From Labilithrix sp. (GTDB lineage: Bacteria > Myxococcota_A > Polyangia > Polyangiales > Polyangiaceae), in assembly GCA_019637225.1 (NCBI GenBank), contig JAHBWC010000009.1:62001-126000 (forward strand): DNA of 64,000 nt. Direction: 5' to 3'. A program made the translations under genes and the position numbers. Under the pieces are notes generated by a model, which was not told the origin of the DNA, did not search any database, and saw only the letters and a list, made by a program, of their open reading frames with translations. Each line of letters starts with the position of its first letter. Position 1 is the stretch's first letter. Positions 17,589 through 25,162 of the stretch are shown piece by piece.

Positions 17589-18943
17589 GCGCGCGCGCCG
17601 CCGCCGTCGGCTCGGCCGTCGCGATCGCGATCGCCGCCCTCGTCGCGTCCTGCGGCCCGGCGAAAGAAGAGTCGAAGATCACGCTGACCGGGCAGGCGCT
17701 GATGGACCCGAACAACTGCGTCCCGTGCCACGACGAGCAGTTCCGCGAGTGGTCGAGCAGCATGCACGCCTACGCCGCGGAGGATCCGGTCTTCCTCGCG
17801 ATGAACAAGCGCATGCTGCGCGAGACGAACGGCGAGTCCGCGGACTTCTGCGTCGGCTGCCACGCGCCGATGGCCTTGCGGCTCGGCCTCACCAAGGACG
17901 GCTCGAACCTCGCCGACCTCCCGACGTCCGTCCGCGGCGTGACCTGCTACTTCTGCCACGCCGCCGACGCCGTCGAGGGGACGCACAATAACCCCCTCCG
18001 CCTCGCCGACGACGGCGTCATGCGCGGCGGCATCCGCGACCCCATCCCGTCGATGCCGCACCGCGGAGCGCACTCGCCGCTGCACGATCGCGAGAGCCCC
18101 GAGTCTTCGACGCTCTGCGGCGCCTGCCACGACGTCGTCACGCCGCACGGCGCGCACATCGAGCGCACGTTCGACGAGTGGAAGAGCTCGCTCTATTCGC
18201 AGCCCGGACAGCTCTCGTGCGGCAAGTGCCACATGGACGGGCGCGACGGGCGCGCCGCGCTCGTCGACGGCGCGCCGATCCGTAAGCTGCACGATCACTC
18301 GATGCCCGCGGTCGACATCGCGATCACGCCGTTCTTCGGCGTCGAAGCCCAGCGCGCCGCCGTGCAGCGCCTGCTCGACCAGACGCTCATCACGAAGCTC
18401 TGCGTGAAGCAGACGCCGCTCGGCATCGTCGCGGACGTCACGCTCGACAACGCCTTCGCCGGCCACGCGTTCCCGAGCGGCGCCGCGCAGGATCGACGCG
18501 TCTGGGTCGAGCTCTTCGCGTACAAGTCCGGCGCGGTGATCTTCTCGAGCGGCGTCGTCGAAGACCGGAAGGCCGCGTCGGCGCTCGTCGATCCGAACTA
18601 CTGGCTCCTCCGGGACAAGAACTTCACGAAGGACGACCGCGATACGCACCTCTTCTGGGAGGCGGCGCGCGTCGAGTCGGAGCTGCTCCCGGCGGCGGTG
18701 ACGGCCGACCCGCTCGATCCGCGCTTCATCCACTCGGTGACGCGCTCGTATCCCCTGCCCGCCGCGCCCGATCGCGTGAAGATGCGCGTGCGCATGCGCC
18801 CGCTCGACTTCGACCTCCTCGACGATCTCGTCGCCTCGGGCGATCTCGATCCGGCGCTCCTCGACAAGATCCCGACGTGGAATCTCGCCAGCGCCACGCG
18901 CGAGTGGACCTCCGAGCTGGGCTTCGCGCGCTGCAGCGAGTGA
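17585..18943 (+). CDS. Pentaheme c-type cytochrome lipoprotein
   Basis: A 452-residue lipoprotein (lipobox VASC) with five CxxCH heme-binding motifs in its first half: CVPCH, CVGCH, CYFCH, CGACH and CGKCH. CVPCHDEQFREWSSSMHA is typical of the cytochrome c554/NapC-type multiheme fold, where the distal His of SMHA acts as a ligand. The C-terminal 230 residues lack heme sites and look beta-rich, with GHAFPSGAAQDRRVWVE as in other multiheme cytochromes of this group. It probably shuttles electrons in the periplasm or at the outer membrane with the small cytochrome-like protein encoded by the overlapping upstream gene. The redox partner is not identifiable. Confidence 0.85.
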   Translation: MSARAAAVGSAVAIAIAALVASCGPAKEESKITLTGQALMDPNNCVPCHDEQFREWSSSMHAYAAEDPVFLAMNKRMLRETNGESADFCVGCHAPMALRLGLTKDGSNLADLPTSVRGVTCYFCHAADAVEGTHNNPLRLADDGVMRGGIRDPIPSMPHRGAHSPLHDRESPESSTLCGACHDVVTPHGAHIERTFDEWKSSLYSQPGQLSCGKCHMDGRDGRAALVDGAPIRKLHDHSMPAVDIAITPFFGVEAQRAAVQRLLDQTLITKLCVKQTPLGIVADVTLDNAFAGHAFPSGAAQDRRVWVELFAYKSGAVIFSSGVVEDRKAASALVDPNYWLLRDKNFTKDDRDTHLFWEAARVESELLPAAVTADPLDPRFIHSVTRSYPLPAAPDRVKMRVRMRPLDFDLLDDLVASGDLDPALLDKIPTWNLASATREWTSELGFARCSE

Positions 18944-18992
18944 CGCGCATCATCACGCGAGAGCGCGCCAGCGCCCGAGGCGGGAGCGCCGC

Positions 18993-19469
18993 TCAGCCGT
19001 CGAGGCAGAACTGGAAGGTCGCCTCCTGGAGCGGGCCTCCGCCGGCGGGCTGGACCGCGATCTTGATCTGCCAGAGCCCCGCCATCGCGAGGTAGACCTT
19101 CTCGACGGTGTACTTGCCGCCGCCGAGGCCCGTCACGACCGGCTTCACCGCGCTGCCGTGCGCGTGATCGGGCATCCACGGGGTCACGGTCACCGTCGCG
19201 CCGTCGACGGGCTGGCCTCCCGCGTCGAGGACCTCGATCGTCATGGCGTTCGTGCCCTTGATCGGCGGCCCGGGCGTGGCGTCGACGAGCTTCACCGAGA
19301 GCGCCCCCGCGGGCTTCGAGAGGCCCGCGGTGTAGATGTCCTTGCGATCGTCCGCCGCGCAGCCCGTCGCCGGCGGCGGCGCGCCGCTATCGCCGTCGTC
19401 ATCGCCCGAGCAGGCCGCCGACAAGACGACGCTCGCGAGAGCCATCGAAACCAAGAGAAGACGACGCAT
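18993..19469 (-). CDS. YtkA/FixH-like lipoprotein
   Basis: A 158-residue lipoprotein (lipobox LSAAC) with an acidic spacer (SGDDDGDSG). A single immunoglobulin-like beta domain of the YtkA/FixH type follows, recognised by the hydrophobic-strand pattern and the loop TPWMPDHAHGS, whose Met, Asp and His residues could bind metal. The strands YTVEKVYLAMAGLWQIKIAV complete the fold. Such domains occur in copper and cytochrome oxidase accessory proteins. The start is ATG 19469; a GTG three codons upstream is possible. It is the last minus-strand gene of the island and pairs in layout with the similar gene at 21148-21564. Confidence 0.7.
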   Translation of the reverse strand: MRRLLLVSMALASVVLSAACSGDDDGDSGAPPPATGCAADDRKDIYTAGLSKPAGALSVKLVDATPGPPIKGTNAMTIEVLDAGGQPVDGATVTVTPWMPDHAHGSAVKPVVTGLGGGKYTVEKVYLAMAGLWQIKIAVQPAGGGPLQEATFQFCLDG

Positions 19470-19603
19470 TCCACGCACCTCGCAGAAGAGCTCCGAAGGA
19501 CCGTACGCCGGAGGCGACCCTCCGGTTTCGCGACGGTTCCACGAAACCTAGCACGCGCGGCCGGACGGGGCTCCCGCCGCGCTTCCGAGGCACGCAGGCC
19601 GCG

Positions 19604-20125
19604 TCAGTGGCAGGCGACGGCGCCGCTCGCGTGCTCGCAGTCGTGCGACGGGTCGGCCGCCGTCTTCGCGTCCTCGCAGTGCTTCGCGTAGCACGCGTAG
19701 TCCTTCGCCGAGAACGCCGCACACGCGGAGAGGCATGCCGCCTCATCGGCGAACTCGCTCGCGCACGTGCTCAGCATGCACGCGCAGTACACCGGACACG
19801 GATCGGCGGGGGCGTCGGTCGCCGCGTCGGTCTCGCCGCCGCCCGCATCGACGTCGCTCGGCTCGGAGCCACCTCCGTCGCCCTTCGCGCCCTCGGGACA
19901 CGCCGCGAGGCACTCGGCCTTCCGGGGCCCGCACTTCGCATCGTCGCCGTCGTGCCCGAGGTCGTGGCACTCGTCACCGAGCGGCGTCTTCACGCCGTGG
20001 CACTGCGAGGCGAGCTCGCGGCACGAGCCCGTGTAGTCCGGCGCGGGCGAAGGCGTGGAGGAGCTGCACGCGACGGCGACGATGACGAAGGCGGAGATGA
20101 CGATGCGATCGATGCGGAGGTTCAT
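19604..20125 (-). CDS. Secreted Cys/His-rich lipoprotein (paralogue of 21568-21900)
   Basis: A 173-residue lipoprotein (lipobox VAVAC) with two Cys-rich blocks separated by an Asp/Ala/Gly spacer. The first block has the order CREL, CHGV, ECHDLGH, C, CLAAC and aligns residue for residue with the protein at 21568-21900 (CNEV, CHEV, DCHDTAH, C, CLEIC). The second block (CPVYCACMLSTC, CLSAC, CYAKHC, CEHA, CH) is present only here. The many Cys and His residues in an exported protein suggest metal binding or a disulfide-knotted module. No known family is recognised. It sits between a barrel gene and a YtkA-like gene on the same strand. Confidence 0.65.
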   Translation of the reverse strand: MNLRIDRIVISAFVIVAVACSSSTPSPAPDYTGSCRELASQCHGVKTPLGDECHDLGHDGDDAKCGPRKAECLAACPEGAKGDGGGSEPSDVDAGGGETDAATDAPADPCPVYCACMLSTCASEFADEAACLSACAAFSAKDYACYAKHCEDAKTAADPSHDCEHASGAVACH

Positions 20126-20173
20126 GGGGTGTCCTGACGTGGAGATTCGCGAGGCAAGATTCATGGGAGAGGC

Positions 20174-21151
20174 TCACCGCGTGAAGGCGATGAACGCGGT
20201 GAGGCCCGTCGCTGCGACGGCGTTCTTCGACAGGCCGTCGATCGGAGGTTGGTACGAAAGCGCGAGCCCGGAGCGGAGGCCGAGCGCGGTCTTGTAGGTG
20301 GCGCTCGCGCCGAGGCCGACGCTGCGCTGGCCGCTGTCGGGCGACGTCCGCGCGCCGTACGCGACGTCGCCTTCGGCGGCGAGATCGGCGAACAGACCGA
20401 ACGTCGCGTCGCCCTGGAACACGATGCCCATGAGGCGAACGAGCCCGCGCGGCGCGAGCGCGCGGCGAAGACCGATCGACTCGTCGGGCGCGCGCCAGCC
20501 GGCCTCGCCGACGGCGCCGATCTGGAAGCGTGACGCGAACGTCTTCCGGAGATCGACCGCGAGGGCGAGCTCCGTCGTGCCGAGGCCCTGGCTCGTGGCG
20601 GTGGAGCCCACGGTGCCGGGGCTCGGCCCGCCCGCGCCTGCGCTCGTCGTGCGATCGACCGGACCGGTCGGGACGCGCGCGGTGAACGTCAGGCCGAGCG
20701 CGGGCCGTCGCTCTTGCCCGGTAAGCTCGAGCGGCGGCTCCTGGAGCACCTCCCAGCGCGCGCGCAGCGACAGATCGCCGAGGGCGCCCCGCGCCGAGCG
20801 AAACGACGGGCCGCCGACGAGCACGTTGCCGTACGCGGACGTGGCGCCGAGCTCGACGGCGTCGATCGGACGCACGGCCCCCGCGAACGCGACCTCGAGG
20901 ACGCGGTCGTGGGAGCCGGGCCGAAAGCCGCGGAAGCGCGAGCGTTGATCGAAGACACCATGGCCGAGGCGCATCGTCTCCGCGATCGAGACGCCGTAGC
21001 TCTGCCATGGGGCCGTGAGCGCGGACCCGGCGCCGCCAGGGCCGCGGCACGAGCCGCAAGCCTGGGCGGCGCGCGGGGCGGTCGCCCCGAACGCGACGAG
21101 CGCGAGCGCAGCGGAGACGATCCGCCGCGCCCGCGCCCCGACGTGGCTCAT
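20174..21151 (-). CDS. Outer-membrane beta-barrel-like protein with CxxC at mature N-terminus
   Basis: A 325-residue exported protein. The signal peptide ends near AAQACGSC, so the mature chain begins with CGSCRGPGG. The rest shows long amphipathic strands separated by Gly/Asp/Pro turns (VLEVAFAGAVRPIDAVELGATSA, ALGLTFTARVPTGPVDR, TYKTALGLRSGLALSY), typical of a transporter-like barrel. Its ATG overlaps the stop of the upstream YtkA-like gene (ATGA), so the two are translationally coupled. Together with the protein at 16110-17009 it defines a pair of CxxC-headed barrels in this metal-handling island. It may be a porin or efflux-like channel; the substrate is unknown. Confidence 0.65.
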   Translation of the reverse strand: MSHVGARARRIVSAALALVAFGATAPRAAQACGSCRGPGGAGSALTAPWQSYGVSIAETMRLGHGVFDQRSRFRGFRPGSHDRVLEVAFAGAVRPIDAVELGATSAYGNVLVGGPSFRSARGALGDLSLRARWEVLQEPPLELTGQERRPALGLTFTARVPTGPVDRTTSAGAGGPSPGTVGSTATSQGLGTTELALAVDLRKTFASRFQIGAVGEAGWRAPDESIGLRRALAPRGLVRLMGIVFQGDATFGLFADLAAEGDVAYGARTSPDSGQRSVGLGASATYKTALGLRSGLALSYQPPIDGLSKNAVAATGLTAFIAFTR

Positions 21152-21564
21152 GGAACGTCGACCGCGACGATCGCCTCGTCCTCGTGCTCGTCCACGCGGA
21201 GGGTGAGGCGAAGCTCCCAGCGACCGGACATGTAGAGGACGAGGTCGCGGACCACGAAGCCGCCGTCGTCTCCACGCGCGATCTTGGGCTCCGGGCTGCC
21301 GTGCCCGTGCGCGGGCATCAGGGCGGAAGCGGAGGTGAGCTCGGCGCGCGGATCGGCCGGGAAGGTCACGAGGACCGTGTTCTTCCCGAGCTTGATCGGC
21401 GCGGTGGAGCGAACGTCCACGTCGACGCGCTGCCGTGACGAGACCCGAACGGGGCCGTCGTCCTGGAGCGCGCCGAGCGCAGCCTCGTCACGCGCGGCGT
21501 CGCCGCACGCCGTGACGAGCAGGAGCGCGAGCGCGAACGCGCCCGCAACTCGGCTGGAGATCAC
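21148..21564 (-). CDS. YtkA/FixH-like lipoprotein
   Basis: A 138-residue lipoprotein (lipobox LVTAC) carrying one YtkA-type beta sandwich. The diagnostic loop SALMPAHGHGSPEPK contains a Met and two His residues and matches the MPDHAHGS loop of the protein at 18993-19469. The later strand VVRDLVLYMSGRWELRLTL corresponds to the conserved G-x-W segment. It lies three bases after the CH-rich protein gene and overlaps the barrel gene downstream, so it is in the middle of a tight operon. Probable periplasmic metal-binding accessory protein; the metal is not established. Confidence 0.7.
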   Translation of the reverse strand: MISSRVAGAFALALLLVTACGDAARDEAALGALQDDGPVRVSSRQRVDVDVRSTAPIKLGKNTVLVTFPADPRAELTSASALMPAHGHGSPEPKIARGDDGGFVVRDLVLYMSGRWELRLTLRVDEHEDEAIVAVDVP

Positions 21565-21567
21565 GGA

Positions 21568-21900
21568 TCACCCGCCGTCGTGGTCGGCGCCGGCGTCGGC
21601 CTTGGCCGCCGCGCAGATCTCGAGGCAGCGCGCCTTGGTCCCCGCACAGTCGGAGTCGGCCTTGGCGCCGTGCGCCGTGTCGTGGCAGTCGTGGATCTCG
21701 CCCTCGCCCGTGTCGACCTCGTGACACGCCTCGACGACCTCGTTGCACGACGGATACGGGCTCGTGTGCCCGCCCCCGCCGTCCGCGCTGCCGTGACCGC
21801 CTTCCTCGTGGCTGTCGCACCCCGTCCACGCGAGCGCGGCGGTGGCGGCGGTCGCCATGGCCATCGCCATGAGCTTCGCCTTCTTCGAATCGACCTTCAT
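21568..21900 (-). CDS. Small secreted Cys/His-rich lipoprotein
   Basis: A 110-residue lipoprotein with an N-terminal signal (AMATAATAALAWTGC) and a His/Gly-rich linker (SHEEGGHGSADGGGGH). The Cys block CNEV-EACHEV, IHDCHDTAHG, DSDCAG and ARCLEIC is shared with the protein at 19604-20125. The start is taken at ATG 21900, which has AGGACG in front of it, rather than the ATG four codons upstream. His-Cys density suggests a soluble metal-binding domain. It is followed after three bases by the YtkA-like gene. No family name is known to me. Confidence 0.65.
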   Translation of the reverse strand: MKVDSKKAKLMAMAMATAATAALAWTGCDSHEEGGHGSADGGGGHTSPYPSCNEVVEACHEVDTGEGEIHDCHDTAHGAKADSDCAGTKARCLEICAAAKADAGADHDGG

Positions 21901-21990
21901 CGTCGTCCTCATCTGTTCGCAAGAGACACATCGGCCCGCGAAACGGGCCGGTTCGAGCGCGACGCGAGGGGCGTCGGCTCTTCCTGGGTT

Positions 21991-22407
21991 TCAAGCCGCA
22001 GACGAGGCAGGTCGTGGTGGAGGTGTCGGCGGAGGCCGCGCGAGATCGGAGGGGCGTCGCGCGCGCGGCGCCACGATGGGCGTCCGGCTCGCGCTCGGCG
22101 CGAGGACGCTGGGCGCAGGCAGCACGGCGCAGATCGCCTTGCCGGCGAACGCGACGTCGTCGTCGCCGCAACGCCCGCTCAGCGACTCGGACGAGAAGAC
22201 GAGCTCGTCCTCGTGGTCCGGATTGCACTTCGGGCAAACGCAGTCGTGCTTCTCGATCGAGCAGTGGCAGACGTGCGGCGCCTCGACCCCGGCGAGCGCT
22301 GCCCAGAGCGGCAGGGCGCCCGAGCTGGCGACGGGGACCGCCAGCGCGAGGACGAGCGCGCGCAGCAGAGCTATCGCCCAGCGCCGGTCCTTTCGCCTCG
22401 CGGTCAC
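21991..22407 (-). CDS. Exported Cys/His-rich small protein
   Basis: A 138-residue protein with an N-terminal membrane or signal segment (ALLRALVLALAVPVASS). A dense cluster follows, HVCHCSIEKHDCVCPKC then NPDHEDE, with five Cys and four His in about 25 residues, then a third motif GRCGDDD and a Pro/Arg-rich tail. The cluster looks like a metal-binding module rather than a disulfide domain. It starts with GTG at 22407. It is the first minus-strand gene after the divergent permease gene, and a 28-base operator-like element lies in the shared upstream region 63 bases away, so it may be co-regulated with that permease. Confidence 0.6.
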   Translation of the reverse strand: MTARRKDRRWAIALLRALVLALAVPVASSGALPLWAALAGVEAPHVCHCSIEKHDCVCPKCNPDHEDELVFSSESLSGRCGDDDVAFAGKAICAVLPAPSVLAPSASRTPIVAPRARRPSDLARPPPTPPPRPASSAA

Positions 22408-22469
22408 GGGCTCAACCTAGCACGGAGAAAACACGACGTCTCTCGGGCAGGGCATCGCAGGGGCGAATC

Positions 22470-22497
22470 GTGTCACGCGCTAGCTACTTCGTGCTAC
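22470..22497. promoter_or_regulatory. Putative NikR operator, site A
   Basis: GTGTCAC, 14 bases, GTGCTAC. The element lies 13 bases before the ATG of the NicO-type permease and 62 bases before the divergent Cys/His-rich gene, so it could control both directions. Spacing and right arm match the other four copies in the island; the left arm is the least typical (GTGTCAC instead of GTRRCAC). Confidence 0.6.
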
Positions 22498-22510
22498 GTT
22501 CCGCCTCTCG

Positions 22511-23137
22511 ATGGCGCCCGCCCTGCTCGCTGGATTGACCGGAGTGATCCAGGGCGCCCGCCACGCCCTCGAGCCCGATCACATCACCGCCGTCGCTACC
22601 GTGATGGTCGAGGCGCCGTCGCCGCGCCGCGGGATGTTCTACGCCGCGTGCTGGGGCCTCGGTCACGCGTCGATGCTGCTCTTCGTCGCGGGTCCGCTCG
22701 TCATCCTGCGCGTCGAGCTGCCGGACCTGTTGACGATGCTCCTCGAGGTCTGCGTCGGCGTGATGCTCGTCTACCTCGGCGTCCGCGCGCTGCGGCCACC
22801 GGCGTCCACGCCGTCACCGTCGGACACCGCGAGGCCGCTCCACGTCCGCGGCCGCCGGCCCTTCATCATCGGCGTGATGCACGGGCTCGCGGGGAGCGGC
22901 GCGCTGGCGGCGCTCATCGCGCTCGGCGCGCCGACGGTCGCCACCGGCGTGGCCTCCCTGACGCTCTACGCGTTCGGCACGGTGATCGGGATGGTCGCGC
23001 TCGCCGCCGCCGCCGGCCCCGTGCTCGCGCGCGCGGGGCGCCTCCCGAAGGGCGCGGCCGTGATCGGCCGGATCGCCGGCGTCGCGTCGATCCTCGTCGG
23101 CGTCGTCTGGGTCGCGCGCACGCTCGCCGGCGAGTGA
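22511..23137 (+). CDS. NicO/UreH-type nickel (cobalt) permease
   Basis: A 208-residue inner-membrane protein with six predicted membrane segments. The first segment carries RHALEPDHITAV, the histidine/aspartate signature (HAxxxDH) of NiCoT and NicO-type nickel-cobalt transporters. A second conserved block is GVMHGLAGSGALAAL, with a His followed by a Gly-rich turn. It is shorter than HoxN-type NiCoTs and fits the UreH-like branch. Direction of transport cannot be decided from sequence. It is preceded by operator-like site A, supporting control by the NikR protein encoded 5 kb away. ATG 22511 lacks an obvious ribosome site; a leaderless or short-leader transcript is possible. Confidence 0.82.
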   Translation: MAPALLAGLTGVIQGARHALEPDHITAVATVMVEAPSPRRGMFYAACWGLGHASMLLFVAGPLVILRVELPDLLTMLLEVCVGVMLVYLGVRALRPPASTPSPSDTARPLHVRGRRPFIIGVMHGLAGSGALAALIALGAPTVATGVASLTLYAFGTVIGMVALAAAAGPVLARAGRLPKGAAVIGRIAGVASILVGVVWVARTLAGE

Positions 23138-23144
23138 CCGCGCG

Positions 23145-23172
23145 GTAGCACGACTCGACAGCGTCGTGTTAC
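23145..23172. promoter_or_regulatory. Putative NikR operator, site B
   Basis: GTAGCAC, 14 bases, GTGTTAC; ten-base arms GTAGCACGAC/GTCGTGTTAC pair with one mismatch. It is one of the most symmetrical copies, yet it lies seven bases after the permease stop, between convergent genes, where no start codon follows on either strand. Confidence 0.6.
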
Positions 23173-23280
23173 GCTCGCGCGGCGCCTGACGCGGCGAGCC
23201 CTCCTTGCAGAAGGCGACCGCGTCGGGCGCGCCCGTTCAGGCCGGAGAGATCCCTTCGCGCGCGCTCACCTCGCGCGCCG

Positions 23281-24156
23281 TCACTTCGCGCGCGCGAGGC
23301 ACTCGCCTTCGCCGCGGTAGTGGCCGAGGGTCCGCGAGAGCGCCTCGGTGAACGCGCGGAGGTCGTTGATGTTCGAGGCGCTGCCGGTGCCGTACGTGCC
23401 CGCCGTGATCTTCGTCTTGTCGGCGAGCTCGACGGCCGCGAGCTCCTCGAGCGTGACCTTCCCGTCCCCGTCGGCGTCGGCGTTCGCGATGTTGTCCACG
23501 CGCACCTTGGCGTCCGGGGACTGGAGGTCGTCGTAGAAGAAGTGGTCGCCGTGGATCGTGAGCTCGACGGCGTCGTTGCCGCCGTTCGTGACGACGACGC
23601 CCTCGGTCTCCTTCCCCGAGATCTCGCCCTTGCAGCGGTCGTAGAGCGTGCTCGTCGTGAAGCCCCAGGCGAACGTCTTCGTGGTCGCGTCCTTGATGGT
23701 GCTGCCCTCGACGTAGATGCTGTAGCCGTTCTGCACCATGAGCTGCTTGTCGGCCTCGGTGGCCCCGCCGCCGAGCTCCGCCGACGCGGCCTCGGGCGCG
23801 ATGGCGTAGCTGACGTGGGTGTACGCCTTGGCGGGGAGGTCGGTGAACGCGACGAGCGGCTTCGGCCCCGGCGCGTGCATGTCGAAGAGCTTCGGCGTCG
23901 CGAGCTTCGCGACGGGCTCCTTGCCGTCCTCGCCGACCGAGACCTCGGAGATCACGACGAGGAACTTGGTGAACTTGATCGTCCAGCCGTCCTCGACGAT
24001 GACCTCGCCCGCGTCGTCCTTCGGCGGGATCTCCTGCTCGATGAACTCCTCGCCCCAGGTGGTGAAGGTGACCGCGCCCTTGCCGTCGGCGTCGGACGAG
24101 TCGGAGCAGCCCGCGGAGACGAGGGCGACGAGGGCGGCGAGGGCGATCTTCTTCAT
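23281..24156 (-). CDS. Lipoprotein with EF-hand-like loop, paralogue of 24316-25149
   Basis: A 291-residue lipoprotein (lipobox LVSAGC) beginning at ATG 24156; the long upstream extension is excluded because it would run through the operator sites. Key phrases are GWTIKFTKFLVVISEV, YVEGSTIKDATTKTFAWGF and ELTIHGDHFFYDDLQ, which align with GWTISITRAAIATGAF, VLEGSATKGAATRVFRAEI and TITVKLPMWFDQVELD of the protein encoded upstream. A calcium-type EF-hand loop (DADGDGKVTLEEL, about residue 235) is present here but not in the paralogue. Two operator-like elements precede the gene, which suggests nickel-dependent control. It is probably a periplasmic or outer-membrane accessory of metal uptake; the exact role is unknown. 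Confidence 0.65.
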   Translation of the reverse strand: MKKIALAALVALVSAGCSDSSDADGKGAVTFTTWGEEFIEQEIPPKDDAGEVIVEDGWTIKFTKFLVVISEVSVGEDGKEPVAKLATPKLFDMHAPGPKPLVAFTDLPAKAYTHVSYAIAPEAASAELGGGATEADKQLMVQNGYSIYVEGSTIKDATTKTFAWGFTTSTLYDRCKGEISGKETEGVVVTNGGNDAVELTIHGDHFFYDDLQSPDAKVRVDNIANADADGDGKVTLEELAAVELADKTKITAGTYGTGSASNINDLRAFTEALSRTLGHYRGEGECLARAK

Positions 24157-24229
24157 TGAGCCTATCTCCAGGGACGTTCCGCGACGGTGACCCGTCAGTA
24201 ACGACCGTCGGGGCCGTACGGATCGCTTG

Positions 24230-24257
24230 GTAACACGACTAACTCTCATCGTGCCAC
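24230..24257. promoter_or_regulatory. Putative NikR operator, site C1
   Basis: GTAACAC, 14 bases, GTGCCAC, located 74 bases upstream of the ATG of the EF-hand lipoprotein gene. The GAC following the left arm is shared with sites B and C2. Confidence 0.65.
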
Positions 24258-24262
24258 AAATC

Positions 24263-24290
24263 GTGGCACGACTTCTCCATCACGTGTCAC
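24263..24290. promoter_or_regulatory. Putative NikR operator, site C2
   Basis: GTGGCAC, 14 bases, GTGTCAC, five bases beyond site C1 in a head-to-tail tandem. The right arm of C1 and the left arm of C2 form a perfect nine-base inverted repeat (TCGTGCCAC/GTGGCACGA) around AAATC, which could also fold as a hairpin after the upstream lipoprotein gene, although no T-run follows. Confidence 0.65.
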
Positions 24291-24315
24291 TCGCGGGCGC
24301 GCGTCTTCCCTGCGC

Positions 24316-25149
24316 TCAGCGCGGCGCGTACGCGAACGTGTACGCGAGCCCGACCTTCGCGCCGCGGACGAGCTGATTCCGCGCCAGGCCGTCGGGCAGC
24401 AGGGCCGGCTTGCCGTCGGGGCTCTCCGGCGCGCCGTCGAGCTCGACTTGATCGAACCACATGGGCAGCTTGACGGTGATCGTCACCTTCCCGTCGCTCT
24501 CCATGTCGGTGCTCGCGAACGGGCAGCCCTCGATCTGCATGACGCCCTTCGTGTCCTTGACCTCGTCGGGCGCGATCTCCGCGCGGAAGACGCGCGTCGC
24601 GGCGCCCTTCGTCGCGGAGCCCTCGAGCACGATGACGCTCGCGCCGAGCTCCGCGGCCAGCGGCCCGGACGCGGGCGCGCCGAAGCCGAACGTCGCCGAG
24701 CGGACGAGGCCCGTCACTCCGTCGCCGTGGCCGAGGAGACCGCCGGCGAGGAGGTCCGCGGACGACGCGACGAGCATCTCGCCCTTCGCGTTGCCCGGAA
24801 CGTAGTGGCCGGGATGCGCGAACGCGCTCCGCACGAAGCCGCCCGGAGCACGCGGAAAAGAGCCTGGAGCGCGCGGCGACGCGCCAGGCGACCGTCCGGC
24901 GAAGAGCGTCTCGCCGTCGTAGAAGTAGAACGCGCCCGTCGCGATCGCCGCTCTCGTGATCGAGATGGTCCAGCCCTTGGCGTTCGTGAACTGCTTCGAC
25001 TCCGGGCTCGCGGCGATCTCGACGTCGAGCGCGATGCGCCGGCCCGTCGTGCCGCTGCCTTCGCCAGAGCACGCCAACGGACCGGTCCCGGCGACGAGGA
25101 CGGCGCCGGCCACCAGCGAGGACGAGACGAGGCGGAGGAGGGTCTTCAT
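24316..25149 (-). CDS. Lipoprotein cotranscribed with TonB-dependent receptor
   Basis: A 277-residue lipoprotein (lipobox GPLAC). The N-terminal half has GWTISITRAAIATGAFYFYDGE and a His-containing stretch AHPGHYVPGNAKGEM, followed by LLGHGDGVTG. The C-terminal half shares its strand pattern with the lipoprotein at 23281-24156. The start lies 14 bases after the receptor stop on the same strand, so the two form an operon. Being lipid-anchored and paired with an outer-membrane receptor, it may help capture or hand over the metal complex, but no family name is known to me. Confidence 0.65.
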   Translation of the reverse strand: MKTLLRLVSSSLVAGAVLVAGTGPLACSGEGSGTTGRRIALDVEIAASPESKQFTNAKGWTISITRAAIATGAFYFYDGETLFAGRSPGASPRAPGSFPRAPGGFVRSAFAHPGHYVPGNAKGEMLVASSADLLAGGLLGHGDGVTGLVRSATFGFGAPASGPLAAELGASVIVLEGSATKGAATRVFRAEIAPDEVKDTKGVMQIEGCPFASTDMESDGKVTITVKLPMWFDQVELDGAPESPDGKPALLPDGLARNQLVRGAKVGLAYTFAYAPR

Positions 25150-25162
25150 GGAGTGCTCCGGA

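Noticed and set aside
22511..23137. Permease as a TauE/SafE-type sulfite exporter.
   Set aside because: The RHALEPDHITAV signature is that of nickel-cobalt permeases, and the NikR context agrees.
24249..24271. The TCGTGCCAC/GTGGCACGA inverted repeat as a simple terminator.
   Set aside because: No T-run follows on either strand, and its arms coincide with halves of two regularly spaced operator copies, which explains it better.
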